From the NCBI RefSeq assembly GCF_017815535.1, contig NZ_CP072596.1, positions 744,001 to 808,000 of the forward strand: a stretch of 64,000 nt of DNA, read 5' to 3'. How positions within the stretch are numbered: position 1 is the first letter of the stretch; each line of letters opens with the position of its first letter. Below, piece by piece: positions 45,881 to 54,314 of this stretch. This stretch comes from Tessaracoccus sp. MC1865 (lineage in GTDB: Bacteria; Actinomycetota; Actinomycetes; Propionibacteriales; Propionibacteriaceae). The notes under the pieces were generated by a model that was not told the DNA's origin, searched no databases, and saw only the letters and a program-made list of their open reading frames with translations. The translations under genes were made by a program, and so were the position numbers.

Positions 45881-46192
45881 CTAAACGATGTCTCCGAACG
45901 TGCGATCACGCCCGTTTGTCCGGCACTGTGGGTTCGTGCAGCGCCGGACGGTGTGCACGTCCCGGGTACCCGCGAAGGTCGCTTCGCTGCGTTGAGAGAC
46001 CAAGCGCACGGACGATCCACACGTCTGGCATGGGCCGCAATGGCGGCAGGCGTCCGCGTGGTCCCACATGGGTTCGGCGTCGCTCCCTCGCGTGTCCTCG
46101 GTCCAGGTCGTGGACATGGCGTTGCCACACTTCGGGCACGCCGGGGCCTTGTAGGTGGCCCGCTGGGCCATGGTCATTCTGGGATCGTTCAT
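45881..46192 (-). CDS. Zinc-ribbon protein of the element
   Basis: The 103-residue product has paired cysteine motifs CPKCGN, CRHCGPCQTCGSS and a last CTNPQC, with many His and Cys residues, so it probably binds two zinc ions. GAGGGGAAG lies before the ATG. It is the last gene of the element, downstream of the capsid gene but separated from it by two hairpins. No function is known. Confidence 0.7.
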   Translation of the reverse strand: MNDPRMTMAQRATYKAPACPKCGNAMSTTWTEDTRGSDAEPMWDHADACRHCGPCQTCGSSVRLVSQRSEATFAGTRDVHTVRRCTNPQCRTNGRDRTFGDIV

Positions 46193-46256
46193 CGGTCTTC
46201 CCCTCGTTCGTCGGTTGGCCGCACCCTAGCAACGCGTACCGACAATTTGACGCGAC

Positions 46257-46292
46257 GAAACCCCGCCGCTCGGGAGTGAGCGACGGGGCTTC
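46257..46292. terminator. Hairpin between capsid gene and zinc-ribbon gene
   Basis: GAAACCCCGCCGCTC (46257-46271) pairs with GAGCGACGGGGCTTC (46278-46292) in 13 of 15 positions. It is a close sequence relative of the hairpin at 45835-45869. A further GC-rich stem adjoins it at about 46300-46330. Confidence 0.65.
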
Positions 46293-46338
46293 GGGGTGCC
46301 GCGCCCGCCCCGACCGTGGGGCGCGGCGGTCTTTAGGG

Positions 46339-47478
46339 CTACGCCGTCAGGGACACCTTGACGATGCCGCCCGGGCGCTCAACCGACAGGTCAGCGCGAA
46401 GCTCGGCGCGGGCGCGAATCTGGTTGCGGGCGAAGTCGTCTCCGACCATTCCCCATTCGAGCACCGCGCCGGGTGCGTCGGCGTCGATGCGGATGTGGGC
46501 GGACCCCTCGGACAGCACCCACGCGGTGCCGACGGGCACGGCGGCGGTTGCGGCCACCGGGACACCGAACAGCAGGCGGCGGGCCACGTCCACCGGGGCC
46601 GCGCTCATGATGAACGCGCCGGTTGCGCCGTTCTCGCGGGCCAGTTCGAACGCTTCCCAGTCGGTGGGGTGCATGGCGATGCCGTTGGGCACGTGCCCGG
46701 CCACTTCCAGGGCGGTGAGCGACTTCCTGACGGTGGTGAACGTGTCGCCACTGAACGCCTGAGTCAGAATCCCCGACGTGGTGTTCAGGCCGGTGAAGTT
46801 CTCGCCCACCCCGTCGCCGTTGAGCGCCTGAGTCACCAGGGCGGCGTTGAGCCCGCCCAGCAGCTCGGACTTCAGGAACGTCTCCAAGCTCGGGTAGTCG
46901 GACAGGTCGAACTTCGACACGGGTTCGGACAGGTGCGCGACGACACGAAGCCGCCCGTCAACGCGAGTGAGCCCGTAGACGCTCGTTGGCTTCAGTTCGC
47001 CACGGGCCACCGGCTTGGCGGTCTCGGTCCGCTGGGTCTGGCGGAGGTAGGCGTAGACGGGGCTCTCCTGCCGGATGACCGGCAGCAGGTCCAGCAGGCT
47101 GGCGGCGGGCCTGCCCTCGGCCACCGGGTCGGCGTCGATGGACACCGGCGCGACGGACACGCCTTCGGCCAGCAGGGCCTTCAGCCCGACGCCGCCGCTC
47201 GGCGTGGTCAGCGCCGCCTTGGTGCCCTCGGCGTCCAGGGCAAGGCTCAGGTGCTTGCCCTTGCCCGACTTCACCGCGTTGAGGCGGGTTGCGGCCTGCA
47301 TCCGCGCCCAGAGTTCTTCGTCGGCCTTCACGCCGGGGTCGTCCGGCGACGGTACGCCCGCCAACAGGTTGTCAATGGTCTTCAGCCGGGCGCGCTCAGC
47401 GTCGGTCAGCTTCCCGTCACGGGCCTTCGCCCCGTCGATGATGGCCAGCGCTTCGCGGGCCAGTTCTTTGGCGTTCAT
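46339..47478 (-). CDS. Phage major capsid protein, HK97 fold
   Basis: The 379-residue protein has an N-terminal helical region of about 100 residues (ELAREALAIIDGAKARDGKLTDAERARLKTIDNLL), like the HK97 delta/scaffold domain. The shell domain follows, with GGLNAALVTQALNGDGVGENFTGLNTTSGI, NGIAMHPTDWEAFELARE and LFGVPVAATAAVPVGTAWVL, which is the HK97-type capsid core. No protease domain is fused. AAGGAG eight bases before the ATG is a good ribosome-binding site. It is the only virion gene in the element. Confidence 0.88.
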   Translation of the reverse strand: MNAKELAREALAIIDGAKARDGKLTDAERARLKTIDNLLAGVPSPDDPGVKADEELWARMQAATRLNAVKSGKGKHLSLALDAEGTKAALTTPSGGVGLKALLAEGVSVAPVSIDADPVAEGRPAASLLDLLPVIRQESPVYAYLRQTQRTETAKPVARGELKPTSVYGLTRVDGRLRVVAHLSEPVSKFDLSDYPSLETFLKSELLGGLNAALVTQALNGDGVGENFTGLNTTSGILTQAFSGDTFTTVRKSLTALEVAGHVPNGIAMHPTDWEAFELARENGATGAFIMSAAPVDVARRLLFGVPVAATAAVPVGTAWVLSEGSAHIRIDADAPGAVLEWGMVGDDFARNQIRARAELRADLSVERPGGIVKVSLTA

Positions 47479-47855
47479 GATGTTGTCTCCTTGGAGGAAT
47501 GCGCCACAACGGGCGCGGTGTCAATGGGGGTTCCTCGCGGGCCGGGAACGGACGGCCTAGGGGCCGCTGGCTCAACCGGTGCCAGGTGTGCAGCTTCAGG
47601 GGCTCAGCGGTTCGGGTCCTCGTGCTGGCGGGTTCACCGGGAGCGTTCTCCGGGCTACTGCCTCGCGGGCTACTTGCCTTCGCCGTCGTGCTGTTGTCGT
47701 GCGCGTCTGCCTATCCGTGGTCCACTCTCGTGCAACTTGACCCGGGGGTTCCTCGTTGACTTAGTGGCGGTGTCCGCCTCGCGCGCACCTCTGAAGTTGT
47801 GCCTTCATCGTACCGTGGCGGGCGCGGTGTTGGTGGGAGCCGCGCCCGCCGTCGG
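47479..47855. other. Non-coding stretch upstream of the capsid gene
   Basis: No coding sequence with normal codon use is visible on either strand. It contains the terminator at 47817-47850 and must hold the promoter of the capsid gene, which I could not place with confidence. Confidence 0.5.
47817..47850 (-). terminator. Terminator downstream of the HNH gene
   Basis: A perfect 11-bp stem GGCGGGCGCGG / CCGCGCCCGCC with a 12-base loop starts just beyond the HNH stop codon and separates that transcript from the capsid gene. Confidence 0.75.
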
Positions 47856-48212
47856 TCACCAGCCGTAATCGACGCCATGCCGTCGCGGCGTGGTCGATGC
47901 CGGGGGCTTGGCCGCGTTGGCCTTGCCACCAGCCCGACGGTTACAGGCGGCATGTTCAATGCCGTTGTAGCCCTCCCGGTCGTCGGTGTGGCCCGCGTCC
48001 CAGGCGGTCCAACACTGCCCTTCGCACGCCGTGGACCGGCACGCCGGGACGTGCGCCGACGGCGGGTCAAGCGGCCAGACGTGGAACACCGGAAGGCGGC
48101 ACCGCGCGCACGGCACCCGCCCTTCCCGCTTCAACAGCCGCGCGAACTTGGCCCGGGTCTTCTGGTGTCGCCCGCCGTAGCCGCGTGCGGCGGTGCGCTC
48201 CCGCCCGGTCAT
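47856..48212 (-). CDS. HNH endonuclease of the element
   Basis: The 118-residue protein has the HNH fold with zinc cysteines (PCARCRLP, an intervening CxxxxCEGQC region) and WDAGHTDDREGYNGIEHAACNRRAGG, the catalytic His-Asn-His part. HNH proteins beside capsid genes usually assist phage DNA packaging. The ATG overlaps the upstream TAA by one base (TAATG), so translation is coupled to the 92-residue protein. Confidence 0.88.
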   Translation of the reverse strand: MTGRERTAARGYGGRHQKTRAKFARLLKREGRVPCARCRLPVFHVWPLDPPSAHVPACRSTACEGQCWTAWDAGHTDDREGYNGIEHAACNRRAGGKANAAKPPASTTPRRHGVDYGW

Positions 48213-48490
48213 TACCGGTTCGCCCGTCGGAACAGCCCCAGCACCGTGGCCGCTGGCGGTAGTTCCTCGTCGCCCGGGTCGCCGTAGTCGCCGTCGGCCC
48301 AAGCGTCGGCTTCGGCTTCGAACATGGCCGATGCCAGCCGGACCAGCGAGATGACCAGTAGCCGGGCTTCGTCCAGGTCCGACGATGCCAGGACTTTGGC
48401 GGTGGCGGTCATGGTGTCGGTCTCGGTGCAGTCGATGACCAGGCCAGCGGCCAGCGTCATGGCGTCGTGTCGTTTCATGTCTTCGTTCAT
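48212..48490 (-). CDS. Small acidic helical protein of the element
   Basis: The 92-residue product (MNEDMKRHDAMTLAAGLVID... ARLLVISLVRLASAMFEAEADAWADGD) is acidic and mostly helical, with no recognised family. AGGAGAAG lies seven bases before the ATG. It is coupled to the HNH gene through TAATG. Confidence 0.7.
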   Translation of the reverse strand: MNEDMKRHDAMTLAAGLVIDCTETDTMTATAKVLASSDLDEARLLVISLVRLASAMFEAEADAWADGDYGDPGDEELPPAATVLGLFRRANR

Positions 48491-48526
48491 GGGTTCTTCT
48501 CCTTGTGTGACTGTGGTTGTGGTTGT

Positions 48527-48569
48527 GTGACTAGGGCTACAACGTCGCGTCAGCGTTAGCCCTAGTCAC
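48527..48569 (-). terminator. 13-bp perfect inverted repeat behind the WhiB-like gene
   Basis: GTGACTAGGGCTA (48527-48539) and TAGCCCTAGTCAC (48557-48569) are exact complements around a 17-base loop. The upstream arm contains the WhiB-like stop codon. It lies between that gene and the 92-residue gene and could terminate or attenuate the early transcript. Confidence 0.7.
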
Positions 48570-49192
48570 GGGGTATTCGTGCGCGATGTGTCCGTGACTC
48601 TCCGGCGAGGAGTCATCGGCGTGTCACGGCTTGAGGCGCGAACGCCCCCTACCCCGTCGGCGTTGAGCCACTCGGCGGCGGCGGCTTCACCGTGGGGCGT
48701 GGCGGTGAAGGTGCGCGGCGTGGTCGGGTGCCGTGCGGCTTGGCCCCGGGACATGCACCGGGCCAGCGCGTCGGCTATCCGGTCCCGTCGCGCCACGTCG
48801 TCGCCAAGCAGCGCGGCAACCTCGGCGGTTGCTTCGTCCAGCGTGAGCGGGCGCGGTGCCGTCGCCAGCGCCAGCAGCGCGGCTTGCTGCACCGGCAGGC
48901 GGCGCGCCCGGGGGGTGCCCCGGACCACGCCGCCCCACGCGCCCCAGCGCTCGCCCCGCCCGGCGTCGCGGCACACGTCGAGCACGGGGCACGTGCCGCA
49001 AGCCTCTGCGGCGTCGGCCAGGGCCTCGGGGTCGTCGGAAGTCCACATAGCCCCCCGGGTGGGGTCCAGGCAGGGCACCCCCTGCCCCCGGTCAACGGCC
49101 CCCCTCAGCGCCCGGGCCAGGGCTTCACGGGGGCGTTGTGCGTCCCGGTCGGCCCGGGTGGGTCCGGCGGGGCGGGGGGCGTGGTTCAGCAT
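48566..49192 (-). CDS. WhiB-like protein with a C-terminal winged-helix-like extension
   Basis: The 208-residue protein carries the Wbl cluster pattern Cys-23-Cys-2-Cys-5-Cys (GVPCLDP... EACGTCPVLDVC) followed by the GAWGGV turn, so it should bind a [4Fe-4S] cluster. Normal WhiB proteins end soon after. This one continues about 100 residues with helices (QQAALLALATAPRPLTLDEATAEVAALLGD) resembling a winged helix. It may switch element genes in response to redox state. The start overlaps the upstream gene by seven bases. Confidence 0.8.
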   Translation of the reverse strand: MLNHAPRPAGPTRADRDAQRPREALARALRGAVDRGQGVPCLDPTRGAMWTSDDPEALADAAEACGTCPVLDVCRDAGRGERWGAWGGVVRGTPRARRLPVQQAALLALATAPRPLTLDEATAEVAALLGDDVARRDRIADALARCMSRGQAARHPTTPRTFTATPHGEAAAAEWLNADGVGGVRASSRDTPMTPRRRVTDTSRTNTP

Positions 49193-49452
49193 TGCGCGTT
49201 CACCTCCTCCGCTAGTGCGGCGGCGGCGTCCGGTTGGCCGTCGTCGGTCAGCCAGCGGTAGGCGTCGCGGGCGGCGTCGATGACCTCGGGCGCGCCGTGG
49301 GTCTCCAGCGCCCACTCCACAACGTCGGCCACGTCGTGGGTTCGTCCCTCGGCGGCGTCGCGCAGTTGCTCCCACAGTGCCGGGCGTCGGGTCGTCCGCT
49401 CGCGGTCCTCGGCGCAGTCGATACAAGGGCAGGTTGGGCCGTGTTCGTACAT
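49186..49452 (-). CDS. Small hypothetical protein of the element
   Basis: The 88-residue product begins with CPCIDCAEDRER, a possible metal-binding CxCxxC, and continues as a helical acidic protein. It begins two bases after the primase stop and overlaps the WhiB-like gene, so the three are co-translated. No family is recognised. Confidence 0.65.
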   Translation of the reverse strand: MYEHGPTCPCIDCAEDRERTTRRPALWEQLRDAAEGRTHDVADVVEWALETHGAPEVIDAARDAYRWLTDDGQPDAAAALAEEVNAQC

Positions 49453-49454
49453 GG

Positions 49455-52178
49455 TCAGTTGTCCTCTCGGGCGGCGGCGCTGAGCCGGTTCAAGATGTCG
49501 GCCTGAGCGGTCGTCAGGCCGGGCGGGGTGGGAGTCGCCAGGGGGGCAAATGTGGGGTGCAGTGCAGTTTGTGCACTTTCACTTGTTCCTTCCGCGTAGC
49601 TAGGAATTGTTGGAGGAACCGGGCAAACTGCACTAACTGCACTTTCCGGTTCTGACAAGGGGTGTTGCATCTGGAATCCCAACAGCTTCACCCCCCGGAA
49701 AGTCATGCCTTTGTTCGTCTTGACGGTGTTGAACCCTCGTCCGCGAAGGAGTTCAGCGAAGCGCTTCCGGCCCTCCGGGTCGAGCCGTCGAGACTGGCAC
49801 CATGACGTGTAGGCGTCGTGCAGTTCGGACACCAGGACGCCCGCCCCGGTGGTCGCTTCGGTGCGTTCTTCTAGGAACTCGGCTAGGTCGTCGTTGTCGT
49901 CGCGGTATGCCCCGGTCGCCAGGGTGACGGCTTCGGGTTCGGCCATGCCCCGGGTGTAGTAGTCGCGCAACCCTTCGACGGCCCACGCCAGAACGGCGTT
50001 GGCTTCGCCCTTCAGCTTGGAAGGTAGCGTCGCGTCTTGGTCGCCGTCGGGCACGACGACGTTGAACGGCACGACGCGCAACCGCGCCCAGATTGCCGCG
50101 TCCTCGGCGCTCACGCGGGGCAGGTGATTGGTCACCATGGCGGCGGTGTGGCTGGGTTCGAACTGTACGAAGTCCTTGCCCATCCGACGGGCGCGGATGG
50201 CGTCGCCGCCCGTGAGCCGCTTCACCGTGGCGTCGGCCAGGCGTCGCCCGCTCTCGGTCTCGGAGACGATGACCCAACGCGCCCCGCGTAGGTCCATCTG
50301 CCCCGTGGGGTGTGCGCCTTCCCGGTGCATGAACAGGTCCGGCTCAGCGCTCACCGCGTAGTCGCCCAGCGCCCACGACACGGCCCCGTAGAACACGCCC
50401 TTACCGTTGCGACCCGTGCCGGTGAGCACTACCAACTTGTGTTCGATCACTTCGCCCAGCAGCGCCAAGCCGACGTAGCGCTGAAGGTAGGCGCGCACCT
50501 CGGCGTCGGGCAGTACCTCGGCCAGGAACGTGCCCCAGCGTGACGCCTGCCAGTCGGTGCCCGGCGTCCATGCGGCCCGGCACACCTTCGTGATGCCGTC
50601 GCCCGCGTCGTGGGGGCGTAGCTCCAGGGTTCGGAGATCCAGCGTGCCGTTGGCGACGTTGAGCGCGTACGGGTCGGCGTCGAGCTGGTCAACGTCGCGC
50701 ACCAGTTCCGACGACGCCCGCGCGATGCGTAGAACGCCTTCCATCTGCGTAGCCGACGACGTGGCCCGAACGTGCTTCAGCACGTCGCCGTTGTCGATGT
50801 TGGCGGCGGCGGTGCGCTCCAGCAGGTCACGAAGCGCGCGCAATGCCCGGGCGTTGTCGGTGTCCTCGCGCCAGCGCTTGCCGTCGAAGTAGTGCCAGCC
50901 GATGCCGGGCACGAAACAGTGCCGCCCCGACGACGACGTGGCCAGGCCGTCGGCAAACTGAGCTTGGGCGTGCATGGCCCCCATGACGCGGCGGGGGTCC
51001 ACGACGGTCCCCGTTGTCGCCGTCTGCACGGGGGCCGGGCCAGTCAGCCCGAACAGGTCCGGCCCCGACGGGGGCAGGGTGAACGGCTCGCCGCGCCGCC
51101 ACTGGCTCGCCCACTTCGTGGCGGGGTCCACGTCCACGGCCATTCCGTCGGGCACCAGGTCGAGCAGCACGGCCAGCCCAGTTTCCGGGGTAATGCCGGT
51201 GCCGTCGGTGCGTGCCAGCCGTCCGACGGTGTGCGCGGCGTCGGCCACCAGCTTTTCCCAGCCCCTGCCGTGGTCGTCGGTCTCGCCCTCGGGCCACTCG
51301 GCGGCGGCGTCAAGCTCGCGCCGTAGCCCCTCCAGCGTCGCCAGGGCGTATGCCTGAGCGCGCTGGGGGTCGTTGGTCCCCCCGACGGGCGCGGGGCCGT
51401 CAGCGGGCCGCGTGGCGCGTGCGGCGGCTACCGTCGCTGCCAGGGCGGCGGTTGCGGCGTCGGGAGCGATACTGGCCAGCGCGGGGCGTTGCTCCCACGA
51501 GTACGGCACCAGTTCGCCGCTCACCTTCGACGGCTTCACGGTCGGCGCGATGAACAAGAATCCGCGCCCGTTGCCGTCGGGGGCACCGGCCTTCAGGTCG
51601 AGCCCGTGGGCGAAGCCGTCGCGCGAGTTGCACCCCGTCGGGGCGATGAGCAAGTGACGCCCGCCCGACGGGGTGCACGCCACGCCGTACGCCGTCGGGA
51701 GCGCGCCCGCCTCGGCCAGCGCGGCCAGCGACGCCGCGCCGCCCTTGTGGGTGTCCACGTCGAGCCCGTCCACGGTGCGGCCCATGACAGCGCACAACGC
51801 CCAGCCGGGACGCCACGCGGCCACGTGTGCCGGGTCGGGTTCCGTGTTCTGCCAGCCGTGGGGGAGTGCGTAGCCCTCCATCCGGCCCCAGTCGGGCGCG
51901 CCGCCCGGACCGTGGGTGTTGGGTGGGGCCGCGAACACCGGCACGCCAGCGGCCACCAGGTCGAGCGCGACGGCCAACGCTGCGGCTTCCGCTACGCCCA
52001 TAGCCCCGTCAGCTCGCGTACCGTTAGTGGTGTCATTCGACAAAAACCAATGGTCCGGGAACGGGCCGTGAGGTTCAGGTAGACGAACGCTGCCGGGGAT
52101 GACGTCTTGGTGAGGGGGCGGTCCGGAGTGATGACCCGGACCGCCATTCACATTGTCCGGGCTGTTCTGGGTACTCAC
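49455..52178 (-). CDS. PriPol/D5-type primase-helicase of the element
   Basis: The 907-residue protein has an N-terminal bifunctional primase-polymerase domain (LDVDTHKGG metal site, TPSGGRHLLIAP, DLKAGAPDGNGRGFLFIAP). The C-terminal D5/P4-like SF3 helicase has Walker A LTGTGRNGKGVFYGA, WVIVSETESGRRLADATVKRLTGGDAIRARRMG and MVTNHLPRVSAED. It would start element replication from an origin not located here. The start is GTG in a four-base GTGA overlap with the preceding gene. Confidence 0.92.
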   Translation of the reverse strand: MSTQNSPDNVNGGPGHHSGPPPHQDVIPGSVRLPEPHGPFPDHWFLSNDTTNGTRADGAMGVAEAAALAVALDLVAAGVPVFAAPPNTHGPGGAPDWGRMEGYALPHGWQNTEPDPAHVAAWRPGWALCAVMGRTVDGLDVDTHKGGAASLAALAEAGALPTAYGVACTPSGGRHLLIAPTGCNSRDGFAHGLDLKAGAPDGNGRGFLFIAPTVKPSKVSGELVPYSWEQRPALASIAPDAATAALAATVAAARATRPADGPAPVGGTNDPQRAQAYALATLEGLRRELDAAAEWPEGETDDHGRGWEKLVADAAHTVGRLARTDGTGITPETGLAVLLDLVPDGMAVDVDPATKWASQWRRGEPFTLPPSGPDLFGLTGPAPVQTATTGTVVDPRRVMGAMHAQAQFADGLATSSSGRHCFVPGIGWHYFDGKRWREDTDNARALRALRDLLERTAAANIDNGDVLKHVRATSSATQMEGVLRIARASSELVRDVDQLDADPYALNVANGTLDLRTLELRPHDAGDGITKVCRAAWTPGTDWQASRWGTFLAEVLPDAEVRAYLQRYVGLALLGEVIEHKLVVLTGTGRNGKGVFYGAVSWALGDYAVSAEPDLFMHREGAHPTGQMDLRGARWVIVSETESGRRLADATVKRLTGGDAIRARRMGKDFVQFEPSHTAAMVTNHLPRVSAEDAAIWARLRVVPFNVVVPDGDQDATLPSKLKGEANAVLAWAVEGLRDYYTRGMAEPEAVTLATGAYRDDNDDLAEFLEERTEATTGAGVLVSELHDAYTSWCQSRRLDPEGRKRFAELLRGRGFNTVKTNKGMTFRGVKLLGFQMQHPLSEPESAVSAVCPVPPTIPSYAEGTSESAQTALHPTFAPLATPTPPGLTTAQADILNRLSAAAREDN

Positions 52179-52384
52179 TTCGCACCCCCCGCCGTCAGCA
52201 TGGCCGCAAGCTCGGCGCGTTGCGTCGTCGTCAGGGGTGGGGCGGCGTCAACAACTGCCTTGATGTGGTCGCGTAGCTGGCTCGCGCGTAGGTCGCGCTC
52301 AGCTTCGCCTTGGTGAGGATGGCCGTAGCGCCTCGCGCTACCAACAAGGCCAATCAGTCGCCTTGTCTCCGGTGATGCTGCCAT
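52175..52384 (-). CDS. Small helical protein of the element
   Basis: The 69-residue product (MAASPETRRLIGLVGSARRYGHPHQGEAERDLRASQLRDHIKAVVDAAPPLTTTQRAELAAML) resembles short proteins often found just upstream of primases in actinobacterial elements. AGGAG lies nine bases before the ATG. It is coupled to the primase gene by GTGA. Confidence 0.7.
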   Translation of the reverse strand: MAASPETRRLIGLVGSARRYGHPHQGEAERDLRASQLRDHIKAVVDAAPPLTTTQRAELAAMLTAGGAK

Positions 52385-52510
52385 TTGGGCACGCTCCTGC
52401 CAGCCTCTCCGGTGAGAGTGGCCCAGTCGTGCCCAAGGCTTATTGCGGGTGTCCTCGGTGCGTCCCGCCGCCAACCGTGGCGATTCAGTTAGCTACAGCG
52501 TAGCGCGTGC

Positions 52511-52900
52511 TTAGCTTTGAACTAGCCGCCGCCACGCCGCCGCGTCATGGTTGGTCTCCCAATCGTCGTTCGCTTTGTGCCACCACGCGGCCACGCGCTC
52601 GCCTTTGACACCGACGACGCGGCCACAACGGCAACGAAGCGTGTAGGTCACCGCGTCGGGGCCGGGGGCGTCGTCGGCCACGGGTAGCGAAGCATCCGAC
52701 GGGGCGTTGCGCCGTGCCACCAGGGACGAACGCGACGGCCCCACCACAAGGCGCGCGCCACGCCCGGGCCAATACGTTTCGACGGTGGCCCCACTCACGG
52801 CGTCGAGCGTGAACCGGCGCGCCACGTCGTCCCACGACACAACGGCCAGGTTGCGCCCGCACTCACACGACAGCCGCAAACGGCGCTTGTGTGCGGTCAT
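52511..52900 (-). CDS. Zinc-ribbon-like protein coupled to the integrase
   Basis: The 129-residue product (MTAHKRRLRLSCECGRNLAVV...) has CECG and CRCGRV motifs. It starts in a four-base ATGA overlap with the integrase stop, so it is made with the integrase. By position it could be a recombination directionality factor, but sequence gives no direct support. It shows no helix-turn-helix that I can recognise. Confidence 0.68.
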   Translation of the reverse strand: MTAHKRRLRLSCECGRNLAVVSWDDVARRFTLDAVSGATVETYWPGRGARLVVGPSRSSLVARRNAPSDASLPVADDAPGPDAVTYTLRCRCGRVVGVKGERVAAWWHKANDDWETNHDAAAWRRLVQS

Positions 52901-54279
52901 CGTCCGTTCCTCCACTCAATCCGCACGCTCTCGGGGTCAAAGCCCTTACGTCCCCGTTGCCCGGGTAGCAGGGTCACCTTCATGAGCATGTCGATTAGGC
53001 GTTGTTGGATGCCCAGCGGGGCGGCGTCGAACGCGGCCACCGGGTCAGCCGACACCAAGACGCCCGTACCGGCTTCGGTCGCCACCAGGGCGGCTTGGTC
53101 GCGGGCCACGTCGGCCAGTTCGGCCCGCACCTTGTCGCTTGCCGTGGCGAAGCGTCGCCCGTCGATGAGCCCGGCGTCGTAGTCAGCTTCAATGGTGACA
53201 AGGCGGGCCTGTAGCGCGGTGCGCCGGGCGGCGAGCGCGGCCAGCTTCTCGGCGTCGCCGGGGCGGCTCAGTAGTTCCATGAGGTCGGGGCGGCTCAGCC
53301 GCTCGCGCACCACTGCCAAGACGTACGCGTCAACGTCAACGCCCGTGCGGTAGTAGCAGGCGTGGCGGCACGTGTACCGGTGCGACGACTTCATGCCGCC
53401 CGATGTGCGGATACGAAGCCCGCACGTGCACCAGTAGACGCCGCTGCCGATGAACTTTCGCGCCGTGTCGCCGTGGTTCGACTTGCGGCGGGGGTCGCTG
53501 AGCTTCACCTGTACGGCGTCGAACTGTTCGGCGGGCACGATGGCGGGCCAGTTGGCTTCGCCCACGACTTCACCGGAGATGATCGAGCGCCCGGCGTAGC
53601 GTGCGTTCTTCAGGATGCTGGACACCGACGACGGGGACCAGCGCCCGCCCCGGCGCGCGGTGTGCCCCTCAGCGGCAAGCCCGCGCGCGATGCCTTGCAG
53701 CGTGTCGCCAGCGGTGAAGCGGTCGAAGATGCGCCGGACTAGCTCGGCTTCCTCGGGCACAATCTCCCCGTGGCGGGTGTAGCCGGTCAGACGGACACCA
53801 GCGGGGGGACGGCCTAGCTCGGCGCGCTGCCGTTGCGCGCGACTCTGACGTGCCCCCTTGCGCTCAATCTCGGCGCGGGCAACAGCGGCCTTGATGCGTG
53901 CGTACATGCGCCCGCCGTCGGTGCCCAAGTCGGCCTCACCGTTCGCGGTCACCAGCACGAGCCCGCGCGACTCGGCGCGGTCGATCCAGTCCTCTAGCTG
54001 GCGGGGTTGGCGGGTCAGCCGGTCCAGGTCCCAGCACACCAGGGTGTCGAACTGTTCGGCGTCGTAGGCGTTCACCAGGGCGTTGTAGCCGGGGCGGTTC
54101 TTCTTGGCGTCGCTCGCGCTGATGGAGTTGTCCACGAACTCACCGACGACGCGCCAGCCCCGGGCCTTGGCCAGCTTGTGGCAGTCCTCGCGCTGCCGGT
54201 CAACGGCTAGCCCCTCACCGGTCGCGTCGAGCGACACGCGGAGGTAGATAGCGGCTCGCGGGGCGGTGTTCGTCGTCAT
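52897..54279 (-). CDS. Large serine integrase
   Basis: The 460-residue recombinase has the resolvase catalytic domain with the active serine in AIYLRVSLDATGEGLAVDRQ and DTLVCWDLDRLTRQPRQLEDW. The recombinase domain follows (RLTGYTRHGEIVPEEAELVRRIFDRF, GGRWSPSSVSSILKNARYAG). The zinc-ribbon region has WCTCG and TCRHACYYR, and a coiled coil ends the protein. It lies directly beside attR. A -35 GTGACA and -10 TACTGT lie upstream with the -10 six bases from the ATG, so the mRNA is leaderless. Confidence 0.95.
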   Translation of the reverse strand: MTTNTAPRAAIYLRVSLDATGEGLAVDRQREDCHKLAKARGWRVVGEFVDNSISASDAKKNRPGYNALVNAYDAEQFDTLVCWDLDRLTRQPRQLEDWIDRAESRGLVLVTANGEADLGTDGGRMYARIKAAVARAEIERKGARQSRAQRQRAELGRPPAGVRLTGYTRHGEIVPEEAELVRRIFDRFTAGDTLQGIARGLAAEGHTARRGGRWSPSSVSSILKNARYAGRSIISGEVVGEANWPAIVPAEQFDAVQVKLSDPRRKSNHGDTARKFIGSGVYWCTCGLRIRTSGGMKSSHRYTCRHACYYRTGVDVDAYVLAVVRERLSRPDLMELLSRPGDAEKLAALAARRTALQARLVTIEADYDAGLIDGRRFATASDKVRAELADVARDQAALVATEAGTGVLVSADPVAAFDAAPLGIQQRLIDMLMKVTLLPGQRGRKGFDPESVRIEWRNGR

Positions 54280-54285
54280 GGGTCC

Positions 54286-54314
54286 ACAGTAGACCGATCA
54301 TGCCTATATGTCAC
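54286..54314 (-). promoter_or_regulatory. Integrase promoter overlapping the attachment site
   Basis: On the minus strand GTGACA (54314-54309), 17 bases, then TACTGT (54291-54286). The -35 box and spacer lie inside the element's attachment arm, so integrase bound to its site could block its own promoter. Confidence 0.65.

Noticed and set aside
45916-47868. A 650-codon plus-strand open frame across the element
   Set aside because: It is antisense to the capsid and HNH genes and its translation has no domain; the minus-strand genes have ribosome-binding sites and clear families.
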